Shown here one piece after another: positions 44,655 to 52,388 of a stretch of DNA of 64,000 bases. This DNA is from Aeoliella straminimaris (GTDB taxonomy: Bacteria; Planctomycetota; Planctomycetia; Pirellulales; Lacipirellulaceae). Below the pieces are notes generated by a model that saw only the letters and a program-made list of their open reading frames with translations, was not told the origin of the DNA and made no database searches. Position numbers and translations under genes: made by a program. The DNA is taken from the NCBI RefSeq assembly GCF_024054565.1, contig NZ_JAMXLR010000092.1:248001-312000 (forward strand), read 5' to 3'. How positions within the stretch are numbered: position 1 is the stretch's first letter; the number at the start of each line of letters is the position of its first letter.

Positions 44655-45347
44655 TTACTGGCGAGCATTCTTGAACATCTGGAATCCTTGGCTCAGGATC
44701 GTCGGTACTCCACCACCGCCGCCACCACCAGGGTTGCCACCACCAGGATTGCCACCGCCCGGGTATCCGCCGCCACCTCCGCAACCAGGCTTACGGGGAG
44801 GAGTCGGGTAACCGCCGCCACCACCACAACCTGGATTTGGCTGGGGATACCAGTTACCAGGAGGATTGAAGCCAGGGTTGGGATTCACTTGCGGGTTGAC
44901 CTGAGCCGTCGGCAATCCGCCACCTCCGCCGCCATTGAAATTGTCGCGGGGGTAGCAAACCACCTGCGTGTATCGCCCCGAGCGAATGTCCAAAACGTTC
45001 ATGCGAGCGGTGCCAGGGTTGGTGGCGACCATCGTGGTGGGGACTCCAGGAGGCGAGCCGCCAGCATTACTGGTGGCTTGCTGCAGGATGTTGAGTGCCT
45101 GCCAGTCGCTGTTGGCAGTGTAGAACTTTTGATTGTTCACGCTGTAGATCATGTCGCCCGGTTCGAGGCCGGCTTGGGCGGCAGGGCTGTACGGTGTGAC
45201 CGAAGTGACCTTCAGGTACTTGAACCCAGAGGTCTGATAGAGTTGGACGTTCATACCGAAGTGCCAACGGTTTTGGGCATCGGCTGAAGCGGCGAGCGAG
45301 ACAGTAGCGATAGCAACGAGCAACAAGTTTTGAGCAAGGCGAGACAT
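44655..45347 (-). CDS. Exported PDZ-domain protein with Gly/Pro-rich tail
   Basis: 230 residues from ATG 45347, AAGGAG eight bases upstream. Signal peptide (NLLLVAIATVSLAASADAQ). The first half is a PDZ-like domain: YLKVTSVTPYSPAAQAGLEPGDMIYSVN. The last third is Gly/Pro/Asn-rich with CGGGGGYP repeats. Role unknown; PDZ domains usually bind C-termini of partners. Divergent from the ECF sigma gene across 240 bp. Confidence 0.8.
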   Translation of the reverse strand: MSRLAQNLLLVAIATVSLAASADAQNRWHFGMNVQLYQTSGFKYLKVTSVTPYSPAAQAGLEPGDMIYSVNNQKFYTANSDWQALNILQQATSNAGGSPPGVPTTMVATNPGTARMNVLDIRSGRYTQVVCYPRDNFNGGGGGGLPTAQVNPQVNPNPGFNPPGNWYPQPNPGCGGGGGYPTPPRKPGCGGGGGYPGGGNPGGGNPGGGGGGGVPTILSQGFQMFKNARQ

Positions 45348-45574
45348 GATAGGGCTCCTTTCGAGAGCTAGGGGAGATTGTTGTTGGCAGGCAACCACTT
45401 GTTGCCGCCACTCAGACTGGCGGAGAAACCCCTCCGACCCCTTATCGAAAAATGAAAAAAACCCTTCGAAGGCCAGTAGTCCCTGAAAAACAGATGTTTT
45501 TGCGACTTGGGGCGGTTGGCGGCGATCCGCCAGGCGAAGAAAATTCTGCTAGTACGACTAGCCGGACGGGCTGC

Positions 45575-45580
45575 TATAAT
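45575..45580 (+). promoter_or_regulatory. TATAAT -10 box immediately before the sigma gene
   Basis: A perfect TATAAT lies 7 bp before the chosen ATG 45588, so transcription would start on or beside the start codon, giving a leaderless or nearly leaderless mRNA. The -35 region is not a good match. An in-frame ATG at 45579 overlaps the box. Confidence 0.5.
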
Positions 45581-45587
45581 GCCGCCT

Positions 45588-46196
45588 ATGCCCGATAACT
45601 CCTCCGAACTGACCATGCTGCTGGGCCGTGCAGCCCAGGGCGACCAGCAGGCCCATTCGCAGTTGTTGGAAGTGGCCTACGACGAACTCCGCCGCCTGGC
45701 CGGCGGGATGATGCGTCGCGAGCGGCCCGACCACACCTTGCAGCCCACGGCCTTAGTAAACGAAGCATCGCTGCGGATGCTGGGGCAGGGGGGTTCGCTG
45801 GCCAAGAAGGATCGGGCCTACTTTTTCGGCGCGATGGCCACCGCCATGCGGCGCGTATTGGTCGACCATGCCCGCGCGCGTGGCGCCCAGCGGCGTGGCG
45901 GCCCCGAGCAGCAGAAGGTGCCGCTGGACGAGGCGGTCGACGCCATTCAGCAGGACGGCCGGCTCGATCTGTTGTCGCTCGATGAGGCGCTCGACCAGCT
46001 TGCCACGCGTAGTCAGCGGCAGGCGGAAGTGGTGACGCTCCGCTTTTTCGGTGGTCTGAGCGTGCCGGATATCGCCGAACACCTGGGCGTCTCGGTCTCG
46101 ACGATAGAGAAGGATTGGCGGATGGCTCGCGCATGGTTGCAGTCGCAACTCGAGGGCGCATCGATTGGTTCCAGTCTCGCTCCGCCACCACAGTAA
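45588..46196 (+). CDS. ECF-type RNA polymerase sigma factor
   Basis: 202 residues from ATG 45588. Sigma-2 region (AYDELRRLAGGMMRRERPDHTLQPTALVNEA) and sigma-4 region (SQRQAEVVTLRFFGGLSVPDIAEHLGVSVSTIEKDWRMARAWL) are complete. The ...LQPTALVNEA, AYFFGAMATAMRRVLVDHARA phrases place it with the ECF-like group that often lacks an anti-sigma and sits beside a Ser/Thr kinase. It is 6 bp before the kinase gene, so the two are one operon. Confidence 0.92.
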   Translation: MPDNSSELTMLLGRAAQGDQQAHSQLLEVAYDELRRLAGGMMRRERPDHTLQPTALVNEASLRMLGQGGSLAKKDRAYFFGAMATAMRRVLVDHARARGAQRRGGPEQQKVPLDEAVDAIQQDGRLDLLSLDEALDQLATRSQRQAEVVTLRFFGGLSVPDIAEHLGVSVSTIEKDWRMARAWLQSQLEGASIGSSLAPPPQ

Positions 46197-46202
46197 CCGT
46201 GC

Positions 46203-48092
46203 ATGAATACCGAACGCTGGGAACAAGCTGGCGAACTGTTCGAGCAGGCGCTTGCGCTCACCACCGGGGAGCGTGCCGCGTTTCTCGATAAGGCTTGCCA
46301 GGGCGATGACGACATGCGTCGCGAGGTCGAGTCGCTCTTGGCCGGCGAAGAGTCGGCCAGCGCCGCCGATTTTCTCGATCCCAATCTCCTGAGCCAGAGT
46401 TCGCTGAGCCTGCCCGCGCAGTTGACCGATCCCATGATCGGCCAGCGGTTGGGCAACTACGAGATCAAAAAACGTATCGGCCGTGGGGGCATGGGCAATG
46501 TGTACCTTGCCACGCGGACCGAGGACTTCAAGCGTCGCGTAGCGATCAAGCTGCTCAAACGCGGCATGGACACCGACGAGATCCTGCGGCGGTTCCGCAT
46601 GGAAATCCGCGTGCTCGCCGCACTGGGGCAGCACGATAACATTGCCAAGTTGCTGGACGCCGGCACCACCGACGATGGTTTGCCATACTTCGTCATGGAG
46701 TACGTCGAGGGGAAACGCATCGACGACTACTGCGATACCCATCGGCTGGGCGTCCGCGAGCGGCTCGCGCTGTTTCAAAAGGTGGCCGAGGCCGTGCACT
46801 TTGCCCACCAGCACACGATCATCCATCGCGATCTGAAACCGAGCAATGTGATGGTGGGGCAGGGCGGTCAGGTCAAGCTTATCGACTTCGGCATCGCCAA
46901 GCTCACCGCGCCGGAACTCGGCGGCGAGACCGCAGCGCCTACCGCTACCCAGCAGCGGGCGATGACGCCCGAGTACGCCAGTCCCGAGCAATTGCGGGGC
47001 GATTCGCTCACGACGGCCACCGACGTATTTTCGCTGGGGGTGCTGTTGTATGAACTGCTCACCGGACGCCGGCCACAGGATGTCTCGGACACGCAGCGCA
47101 GCACCGAAGAGCCGAGCACCGACTTCCGCGAGTTTCCGCGGCCCAGTTCCGTGGTGCTTCGCGACCGGACCAAAAAAGGCGGTGACACGACCACTACCGC
47201 CGGCAACATCGCGGCAGCGCGCAACACTTCGCCGCGCGGGCTGCGCGATCAATTGCGGGGCGACCTCGACAACATGGTTGGCAAATCGCTCCGCGCCGAA
47301 CCCAAGCGGCGGTACGCCTCGGCCGGACAGTTGGCGGCCGACATCGAGCGTTACCTGACGGGGGAGCCCATCGTTGCCCGGCCGTTGAGCGGTGCGGAGC
47401 GACTGTGGCGAACCTGCCGCCGCAACCCGGTGGGGGTGAGCATTCTGGCAGGAGTACTAGCCGCCACGCTGTTTGGCTTGGCGTACCTGACGCACCTGTC
47501 GACGTCGCTCGTGAAGCGCGGCGCGCTGGCCAGTGCCGAGCAGCAGGCCAACATGCTGCTGCACGGCCACAAGTACTACACCAACGTGCTGGACGAGCTG
47601 AAGCATGCATCGCCCGAAGCGGCCGCCGACTTGAAACCGCCTGCCACGTTTACGATCGAGTTGTTCGAATACCTGAGCAAGAACAAAGCCCGCAGCGGGA
47701 CCCAGGCTCGGCTATTGAGCCGCTATCCGTTCCGCAACCGCCAGGACCGCCCGGGGCTGGACGACTTCGAGAACGCTGCGCTCGACACCTTCGATGCAGG
47801 CGAGACCACCAACTATCACGAATTCCGCAACGACAATGGCGAGCCAACGCTCCGCTACGCGCTCGCTATGAAGATGCAGCAGTCGTGCGTCGATTGCCAC
47901 AACAGCCATTCCGACAGTATGAAAAAGGATTGGCAAGTGGGGCAGGTCCGCGGCATGATCGAAGTGATCCGCCCGCTTTCCGATGATGTCGAACGTACAC
48001 GTACAGGATTGCGCGGCGCGCTGTTGTGGACAGGTTTCTTCCTGGTCGGCGTATTCGGCATCGCACTGATCATCCTCCGCCGCGACGTTTGA
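46203..48092 (+). CDS. Ser/Thr protein kinase with extracytoplasmic c-haem (DUF3365/Tll0287-like) sensor domain
   Basis: 629 residues from ATG 46203. N-terminal cytoplasmic region then a PknB-type kinase: GRGGMGNVY with G93/G95/G96-98, VAIK with Lys116, HRDLKPSN, DFG, and TPEYASPEQ. One membrane segment at about 412-432, an extracytoplasmic stretch of 170 residues, and a second membrane segment near 604-624. The outside part reads as a DUF3365-like haem sensor: LLSRYPFRNRQDRPGLDDFE, LRYALAMKMQQSCVDCHNSH with the CxxCH motif at 562-566 (axial ligand His566). Kinases beside planctomycete ECF factors usually end in TPR or WD repeats. A redox, gas or haem signal is inferred. Confidence 0.88.
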   Translation: MNTERWEQAGELFEQALALTTGERAAFLDKACQGDDDMRREVESLLAGEESASAADFLDPNLLSQSSLSLPAQLTDPMIGQRLGNYEIKKRIGRGGMGNVYLATRTEDFKRRVAIKLLKRGMDTDEILRRFRMEIRVLAALGQHDNIAKLLDAGTTDDGLPYFVMEYVEGKRIDDYCDTHRLGVRERLALFQKVAEAVHFAHQHTIIHRDLKPSNVMVGQGGQVKLIDFGIAKLTAPELGGETAAPTATQQRAMTPEYASPEQLRGDSLTTATDVFSLGVLLYELLTGRRPQDVSDTQRSTEEPSTDFREFPRPSSVVLRDRTKKGGDTTTTAGNIAAARNTSPRGLRDQLRGDLDNMVGKSLRAEPKRRYASAGQLAADIERYLTGEPIVARPLSGAERLWRTCRRNPVGVSILAGVLAATLFGLAYLTHLSTSLVKRGALASAEQQANMLLHGHKYYTNVLDELKHASPEAAADLKPPATFTIELFEYLSKNKARSGTQARLLSRYPFRNRQDRPGLDDFENAALDTFDAGETTNYHEFRNDNGEPTLRYALAMKMQQSCVDCHNSHSDSMKKDWQVGQVRGMIEVIRPLSDDVERTRTGLRGALLWTGFFLVGVFGIALIILRRDV

Positions 48093-48134
48093 TAGTCACT
48101 CTGGCGCGCCACTGTGGCTGAAGATAATCTGCGC

Positions 48135-48180
48135 AAAAAAAAACAAGGCTCGGCCCTCCCGTAGGGAAAGCCGAGCCTTG
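48135..48180 (-). terminator. Intrinsic terminator for a minus-strand transcript
   Basis: CAAGGCTCGGC at 48144-48154 pairs exactly with GCCGAGCCTTG at 48170-48180, followed on the minus strand by nine T (A 48135-48143). It is nearly the same as the terminator at 44547. No minus-strand gene ends close by, so it must end an RNA from 48345 or farther. Confidence 0.75.
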
Positions 48181-48337
48181 CGGTTTGATGCTCTAAGGGA
48201 GGCCGACCTCTCGTCGAGAGGCGGCAGCCGCTCAGAAGCAGGTGGTGGCTGTCCTGTGGGACAACCCGCCGGTCATCGTCAGGTTAAGCCACCTCGCTGG
48301 CTACTAGAACAACTGTCGTACAAAGTACCACCTCCTT
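48135..48337 (-). ncRNA. Candidate structured RNA ending in an intrinsic terminator
   Basis: A minus-strand unit: possible promoter with -35 TTCACC (48369-48364), 18 bp, then TATATA (48345-48340), an AAGGAGGT at 48337-48330, a stretch in which GAGGTGGCT can pair with AGCCACC, a hairpin TGTCC-CACA-GGACA, a strong stem with GCCG-CCTCT and AGAGG-CGGC arms, then the terminator. Two tiny frames of 14 codons lie within it, one beginning at a TTG just after the AAGGAGGT. No larger gene is present, so a regulatory or leader RNA is a reasonable view. Confidence 0.4.
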
Positions 48338-48594
48338 CCTATATAAGACCAGGCGCGAGCCACGGTGAATGCCAGAGACACTGCGGCCGGGGCCAACTAG
48401 TCCGTCGCACTGCGTTAGTGCGACCCTCTACCCATTACTATAGTCGGCGAGTCCGAACACCGCAGCGCGAAAAAACCCGAGATTTGGACGCTTCACGGGA
48501 AATTCACGCCGCTCTCGCCGGGGGGTAGGACCCCGGAAAACGGGCCAGGGTTCGCCAAAAAAACGGCGAACCGTAAGCGCTAACGCCCGGAGAC

Positions 48595-49371
48595 TCAACG
48601 AGACTTGCAACGCCGCCAAAATGCCACGCTGCCAAGTACCATGGCTACCAACCCAACGGTCCCCGGCTCGGGCACCGCGACGGTCGTCGCCAGGTACTCC
48701 TCCAAGTACAGCGAAGCCGCGTGCAACTTTGTCACGGGGTCGTCGCCAGGCGGTGAGAAGATCAGGTACAGGCTATCGCTCGGTTGGAGGTCGGGAGAGC
48801 CGGAGTGCAGTGTGAACTCCAACGCGTACAGCACGCCGGCAGGCGGGGTGTTGATGCTGTAGTACAACGGGATGTCCGACACTCCCGTGGCAGGGATGGA
48901 TGGCGAGATCAGCAGATCGCCAAGTGCGTTGGAGTTGGTGTTGTAGGGGGCGATCGATTCGATGGTGATCAGTTCGCCCGGCGATAGGGGTTCCAGATCG
49001 GGCACGGTGCCCGCGGGGGGCATGATCGGTGGATTGCCCCACTTGCTCGTCGACTCCCACTTCAGATACAGCGGATAGACCTGCAACTCCGCCACCGGAT
49101 TCGGCACGTCGAACTCGGGCGAGAACGCGTACGCGAAATTGGGATTGCCGGGGACGGCTTTCCAATGATCGTGCACCGCGTTGGGGTAGGTCCGCGTGCC
49201 ATAGTCGGGCGCGGTCGGGTCGTTATTCGCACCTTGCGCCGTGAGCTTGCTATCCTCCACGCCCACCGCAATCCGTCGCCCAGCGTGCGCATGCGCGAGC
49301 GAAGAAGTCGTGTAGAGCAAAAGACCGACCAATGATAGAGAGCGAACCAGCCGCCAGTTAGTATCACTCAC
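48595..49371 (-). CDS. Secreted PEP-CTERM protein
   Basis: 258 residues from GTG 49371. Signal peptide (SLSLVGLLLYTTSSLAHAHAG). The central 200 residues are beta-rich without a known domain. C-terminus VPEPGTVGLVAMVLGSVAFWRRCK is a PEP-CTERM sorting signal (PEP, membrane segment, basic end). Divergent from the next plus-strand gene across 253 bp. Confidence 0.82.
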   Translation of the reverse strand: MSDTNWRLVRSLSLVGLLLYTTSSLAHAHAGRRIAVGVEDSKLTAQGANNDPTAPDYGTRTYPNAVHDHWKAVPGNPNFAYAFSPEFDVPNPVAELQVYPLYLKWESTSKWGNPPIMPPAGTVPDLEPLSPGELITIESIAPYNTNSNALGDLLISPSIPATGVSDIPLYYSINTPPAGVLYALEFTLHSGSPDLQPSDSLYLIFSPPGDDPVTKLHAASLYLEEYLATTVAVPEPGTVGLVAMVLGSVAFWRRCKSR

Positions 49372-49624
49372 AACAATCGCTTTCTAGGAGTAGATCGGAG
49401 TTGGACGAATGCTGAGTATGGAGGAACATCCAGTCTACTCTACTTCCGCGAGGCACGCCAAACGCTACAGCTGAGGCGAGGCATTTTTGCAGGATTTTCA
49501 GCTTGTCCAGAGATTCAGAGGCATGCACCACGTCGTCAGTGATCCAGCGTGCATGGTGTGATAGAATACGATCGCTATATCCGCCGAGTCGGATTTCTAC
49601 AACGCCGAAGTCCAGGGGGGACCG

Positions 49625-51073
49625 ATGCGATTTCCACTAAGCTCGTCGTGCAGAGTTCGAATCCAATGGTGCCAACGCTTGGGCCTCACACTTGCCGCGA
49701 CAGTGGCCCTTGTCCACATCGCGTGGTCTGCCACCCCATGGTCGACAGCCGGAATTGACCTGCAAGAGTGGGCAGCACGGGTAGAAACCATGCGTTTCGC
49801 TGGCATTGGCATCTGCATGGATCCCCAAGGGCATCCCATTGTGGGGGCTAACGTGTGGCTTATCCGCAAGTATGGCCCGCACTACTTTCGCGTTGTCGCT
49901 ACCACCACTACTCGGGAGGATGGTTCCTACGAAGTGGAGCAGATAGAAGGCTTGCTTCACGAGTATGCCCACGACCCTTTTCTTCGGGAGATTCAACCGC
50001 TGTCTGTCGTCGTGCACCACCCTGGGTACGCCTGGGCGATCAGGGACAAGGTGCCGGCCTGGCCCGCCTGTGTGGTCATGCAGCCTTCCGAACCGCTTAC
50101 TGGCGTGGTGCTGGACCAGCGGGGACGCCCTGTGCGTGGCGCCAATGTTCGAGCGGGGACCGCGCAGCACATCGACTTATTGTACCGGACGGGCCTCGTA
50201 ACTACCCGCACGGACGAGCGAGGCCGCTACCGATTGGAGCTATTTCCTCGCTACGATCGTGCAGCGAAGGATGCACGCCTGGGAATGGGGCAGCCTGGCA
50301 GTGTGCATCATGAACCTTACCTTTTGTGGGCGACTGCAAGCGACGGTTCGTACCAGCGGCAAATTATCGAGCGAGTACCCGCTGACACGGCGGTCCGCTT
50401 GCAGCCCGGCACCCAGGTGAAAGGGCGCGTGGTCAATGCCGCCGGGCTGGCCTTGCCGGATGTCGGGGTGCAGCTCGAACCGTCCTCGTATCCATTGGCT
50501 CCGCCCGACAGCGATCAGCTTGCGCATCACCTGCACTACAAGGCCAGCGACTATACTCAGACCGACGCCGATGGCTATTACCACTTCGACGCGTTGCCTG
50601 CAGCCGAGTTCAACCTCTATGTTGTTCCATCAGATGAGAACGGCGACGGTCGTCCTGACTTCATCCCCCACAACGATGCGAAAGTCGATTGCGAGGAGGC
50701 CCAATCGCCTATCGTCGAGGTGAATGATCTGGTGATTGGTTTCGGCCGACCACTAAGGTTGCAGCTCGTAGAGGAAGCTGCTGGCGCGCCGCTTACGCTC
50801 GAACGACCGCAGCTAGTGCGGGTGGTATTCAATGCCAACCCGCGGGGCGCCTCCCAGGGGATCATGATTCAATCGCAGGTGTGGTGTAACACGCACGGGC
50901 AGGTCGATTGTCAGGTCCCACGAGAAGCTGGCAGAGTGTTGGTGCAGATGCTGAGCGTCCAACCTGAGACAGTATTTCGATTTCGCAGGTCGGTGCAAGT
51001 CGAAGTCCCATCAGTGGACGAACATGCAGACGATTCGACTTTGGAGATCGTGGTGCCGGTGCCCGACCGTTGA
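49625..51073 (+). CDS. Secreted protein with carboxypeptidase-regulatory-like (Ig-like) domains
   Basis: 482 residues from ATG 49625, GGGGGG seven bases upstream. A signal peptide precedes two or three repeats of a CarboxypepD_reg-like domain: VGANVWLIRKYG...TTREDGSYEVEQIEGL; RPVRGANVRAG...RTDERGRYRLEL; ALPDVGVQLEPS...TDADGYYHFDALPAAEFNLYV. These beta-sandwich modules often belong to large exported or polysaccharide-binding proteins. No enzyme domain is recognised. Confidence 0.8.
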   Translation: MRFPLSSSCRVRIQWCQRLGLTLAATVALVHIAWSATPWSTAGIDLQEWAARVETMRFAGIGICMDPQGHPIVGANVWLIRKYGPHYFRVVATTTTREDGSYEVEQIEGLLHEYAHDPFLREIQPLSVVVHHPGYAWAIRDKVPAWPACVVMQPSEPLTGVVLDQRGRPVRGANVRAGTAQHIDLLYRTGLVTTRTDERGRYRLELFPRYDRAAKDARLGMGQPGSVHHEPYLLWATASDGSYQRQIIERVPADTAVRLQPGTQVKGRVVNAAGLALPDVGVQLEPSSYPLAPPDSDQLAHHLHYKASDYTQTDADGYYHFDALPAAEFNLYVVPSDENGDGRPDFIPHNDAKVDCEEAQSPIVEVNDLVIGFGRPLRLQLVEEAAGAPLTLERPQLVRVVFNANPRGASQGIMIQSQVWCNTHGQVDCQVPREAGRVLVQMLSVQPETVFRFRRSVQVEVPSVDEHADDSTLEIVVPVPDR

Positions 51074-51100
51074 AGTCGCCGCTCCACTATCTGCGATGCA

Positions 51101-52060
51101 TCATTCCGCCCACTTCAACTCCGCAATATACAACCCGCCGCGACCCCATCCCGCGCGGGTGACGTACCACCGGTCGCCATCGCGGATGACCTCCGCGCAG
51201 TGGGCGGGGAAATCGCCGATCTGGTCTTCCAGCTTCCACTCTTCGGAAGTGTCGCTCTCGTAGACGGCCGTATTGTCGTACGGCGTGTTGGTGCAGACAA
51301 ACAAGTACTGCTTGCCCGCCCGCTCAACGACGAAAGGCGACTCGGTGGGGCCGCCGAACGTGCCGACCTTGGGGTGGGTGAACACCTCGTGCTCGTTGCG
51401 CCACTCCGTCAGGTTGTCGCTGGTGGCCTTCATCACCACGTGATTGCCCTGTTTGGCGGGACGCGTGGCCGTGTAGTACATAGCCCACTGGTCGCCCTCG
51501 CGGCGGACGCACGGGTCGCGGGCGTCGAAACCGTCGATGACCATTGGGTTCTCGGGGTGCCGCGTCCAGTTGAACAAGTCGGACGACGTGGCCAGGTTGA
51601 TGCGATAGTGCTGAGAGTCTGGCCCGCCGGCGCAGTAGTACATGTAGTAGGTGCCGTCGTGCTCCACAACGTGCGGCGCCCAGAGGTGCGCCTCCCACCA
51701 CGGCTCGCCTCGCGCCACGGTGAGCGCAAAGGCGTGCTTTTGCCACGGTTGCTGCAAGAGCGACTTCGCCGTGGCGTGAGCAAAGTGGATCTCATCCTGC
51801 GGCCTGGCTGGCTCCTCACGCGTGATGCCAAACATATGCCACCGCTTGTCCTTCCCACGGATGAGGCAATGGTCGTTGATGTACCACTTTTCGTCCTCGT
51901 TAACCGAAGGATCGTAGATGTGCGTGAACTCGCCGACGGTGAAGCGGGGGGCGGCCTCGGGATCGTCGGCCAGGGTGGCGGCTGAACTCACGACGAGTAT
52001 GAGCCCAAACCACATAGCGATTGTCCAATGCATGGCCGACCCTGCTGTTGAAGCTGTCAT
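51101..52060 (-). CDS. Five-bladed beta-propeller glycosidase-like secreted protein
   Basis: 319 residues from ATG 52060, AAAGGAA eight bases upstream; a farther ATG-like start at 52096 is in frame but less supported. Signal peptide, then text typical of GH43/GH32/DUF377-type propellers: NDHCLIRGKDKRWHMFGITRE, WEAHLWAPHVVEHDGTYYMYYCAG, DARDPCVRREGDQWAMYYTATR, FGGPTESPFVVERAGKQYLF. Catalytic carboxylates cannot be fixed here. Probably acts on a polysaccharide outside the cell. Confidence 0.8.
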   Translation of the reverse strand: MTASTAGSAMHWTIAMWFGLILVVSSAATLADDPEAAPRFTVGEFTHIYDPSVNEDEKWYINDHCLIRGKDKRWHMFGITREEPARPQDEIHFAHATAKSLLQQPWQKHAFALTVARGEPWWEAHLWAPHVVEHDGTYYMYYCAGGPDSQHYRINLATSSDLFNWTRHPENPMVIDGFDARDPCVRREGDQWAMYYTATRPAKQGNHVVMKATSDNLTEWRNEHEVFTHPKVGTFGGPTESPFVVERAGKQYLFVCTNTPYDNTAVYESDTSEEWKLEDQIGDFPAHCAEVIRDGDRWYVTRAGWGRGGLYIAELKWAE

Positions 52061-52388
52061 CAGGTAATTCCTTTCGGATAGATATCTTACTCCCAACTTG
52101 CTAGAACCAAGGTAGGATTCCAGCGCGACACAGAAGCTTGTTTTGCACGGTGTAAATGGTAATCACTACGGAGTTCTGGAGCCAAGCATCGTTTTACGCG
52201 AACGTAACCCAAACGCCCAAAACCCTATGAAACGCTATATTGCACGAACCTTTGGGGAGGTCGAGGACTCTTGGGAAGAATGAAACAACTTTGGAAGTAC
52301 TCAACCCACGACTTCCGCCGTAGGCTGAGGCTTTGCGAACTGGGATCGCTTCCCTGACCCCTGACCCCCGAATCCTGACCCCTCCACA
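52061..52388. other. Intergenic region upstream of rtcB
   Basis: Divergent 328-bp spacer. Its right end has a pyrimidine-rich array (CCCTGACCCC-like units) directly before rtcB and no clear ribosome binding site. No gene seen. Confidence 0.4.

Noticed and set aside
45753..47252. Minus-strand frame of 499 codons over the sigma factor and kinase
   Set aside because: Antisense to two genes with complete family motifs.
49658..49672. GTTCGAATCC-like string resembling a tRNA T-loop
   Set aside because: Lies within the signal peptide region of a coding gene; no acceptor or anticodon stems fit around it.
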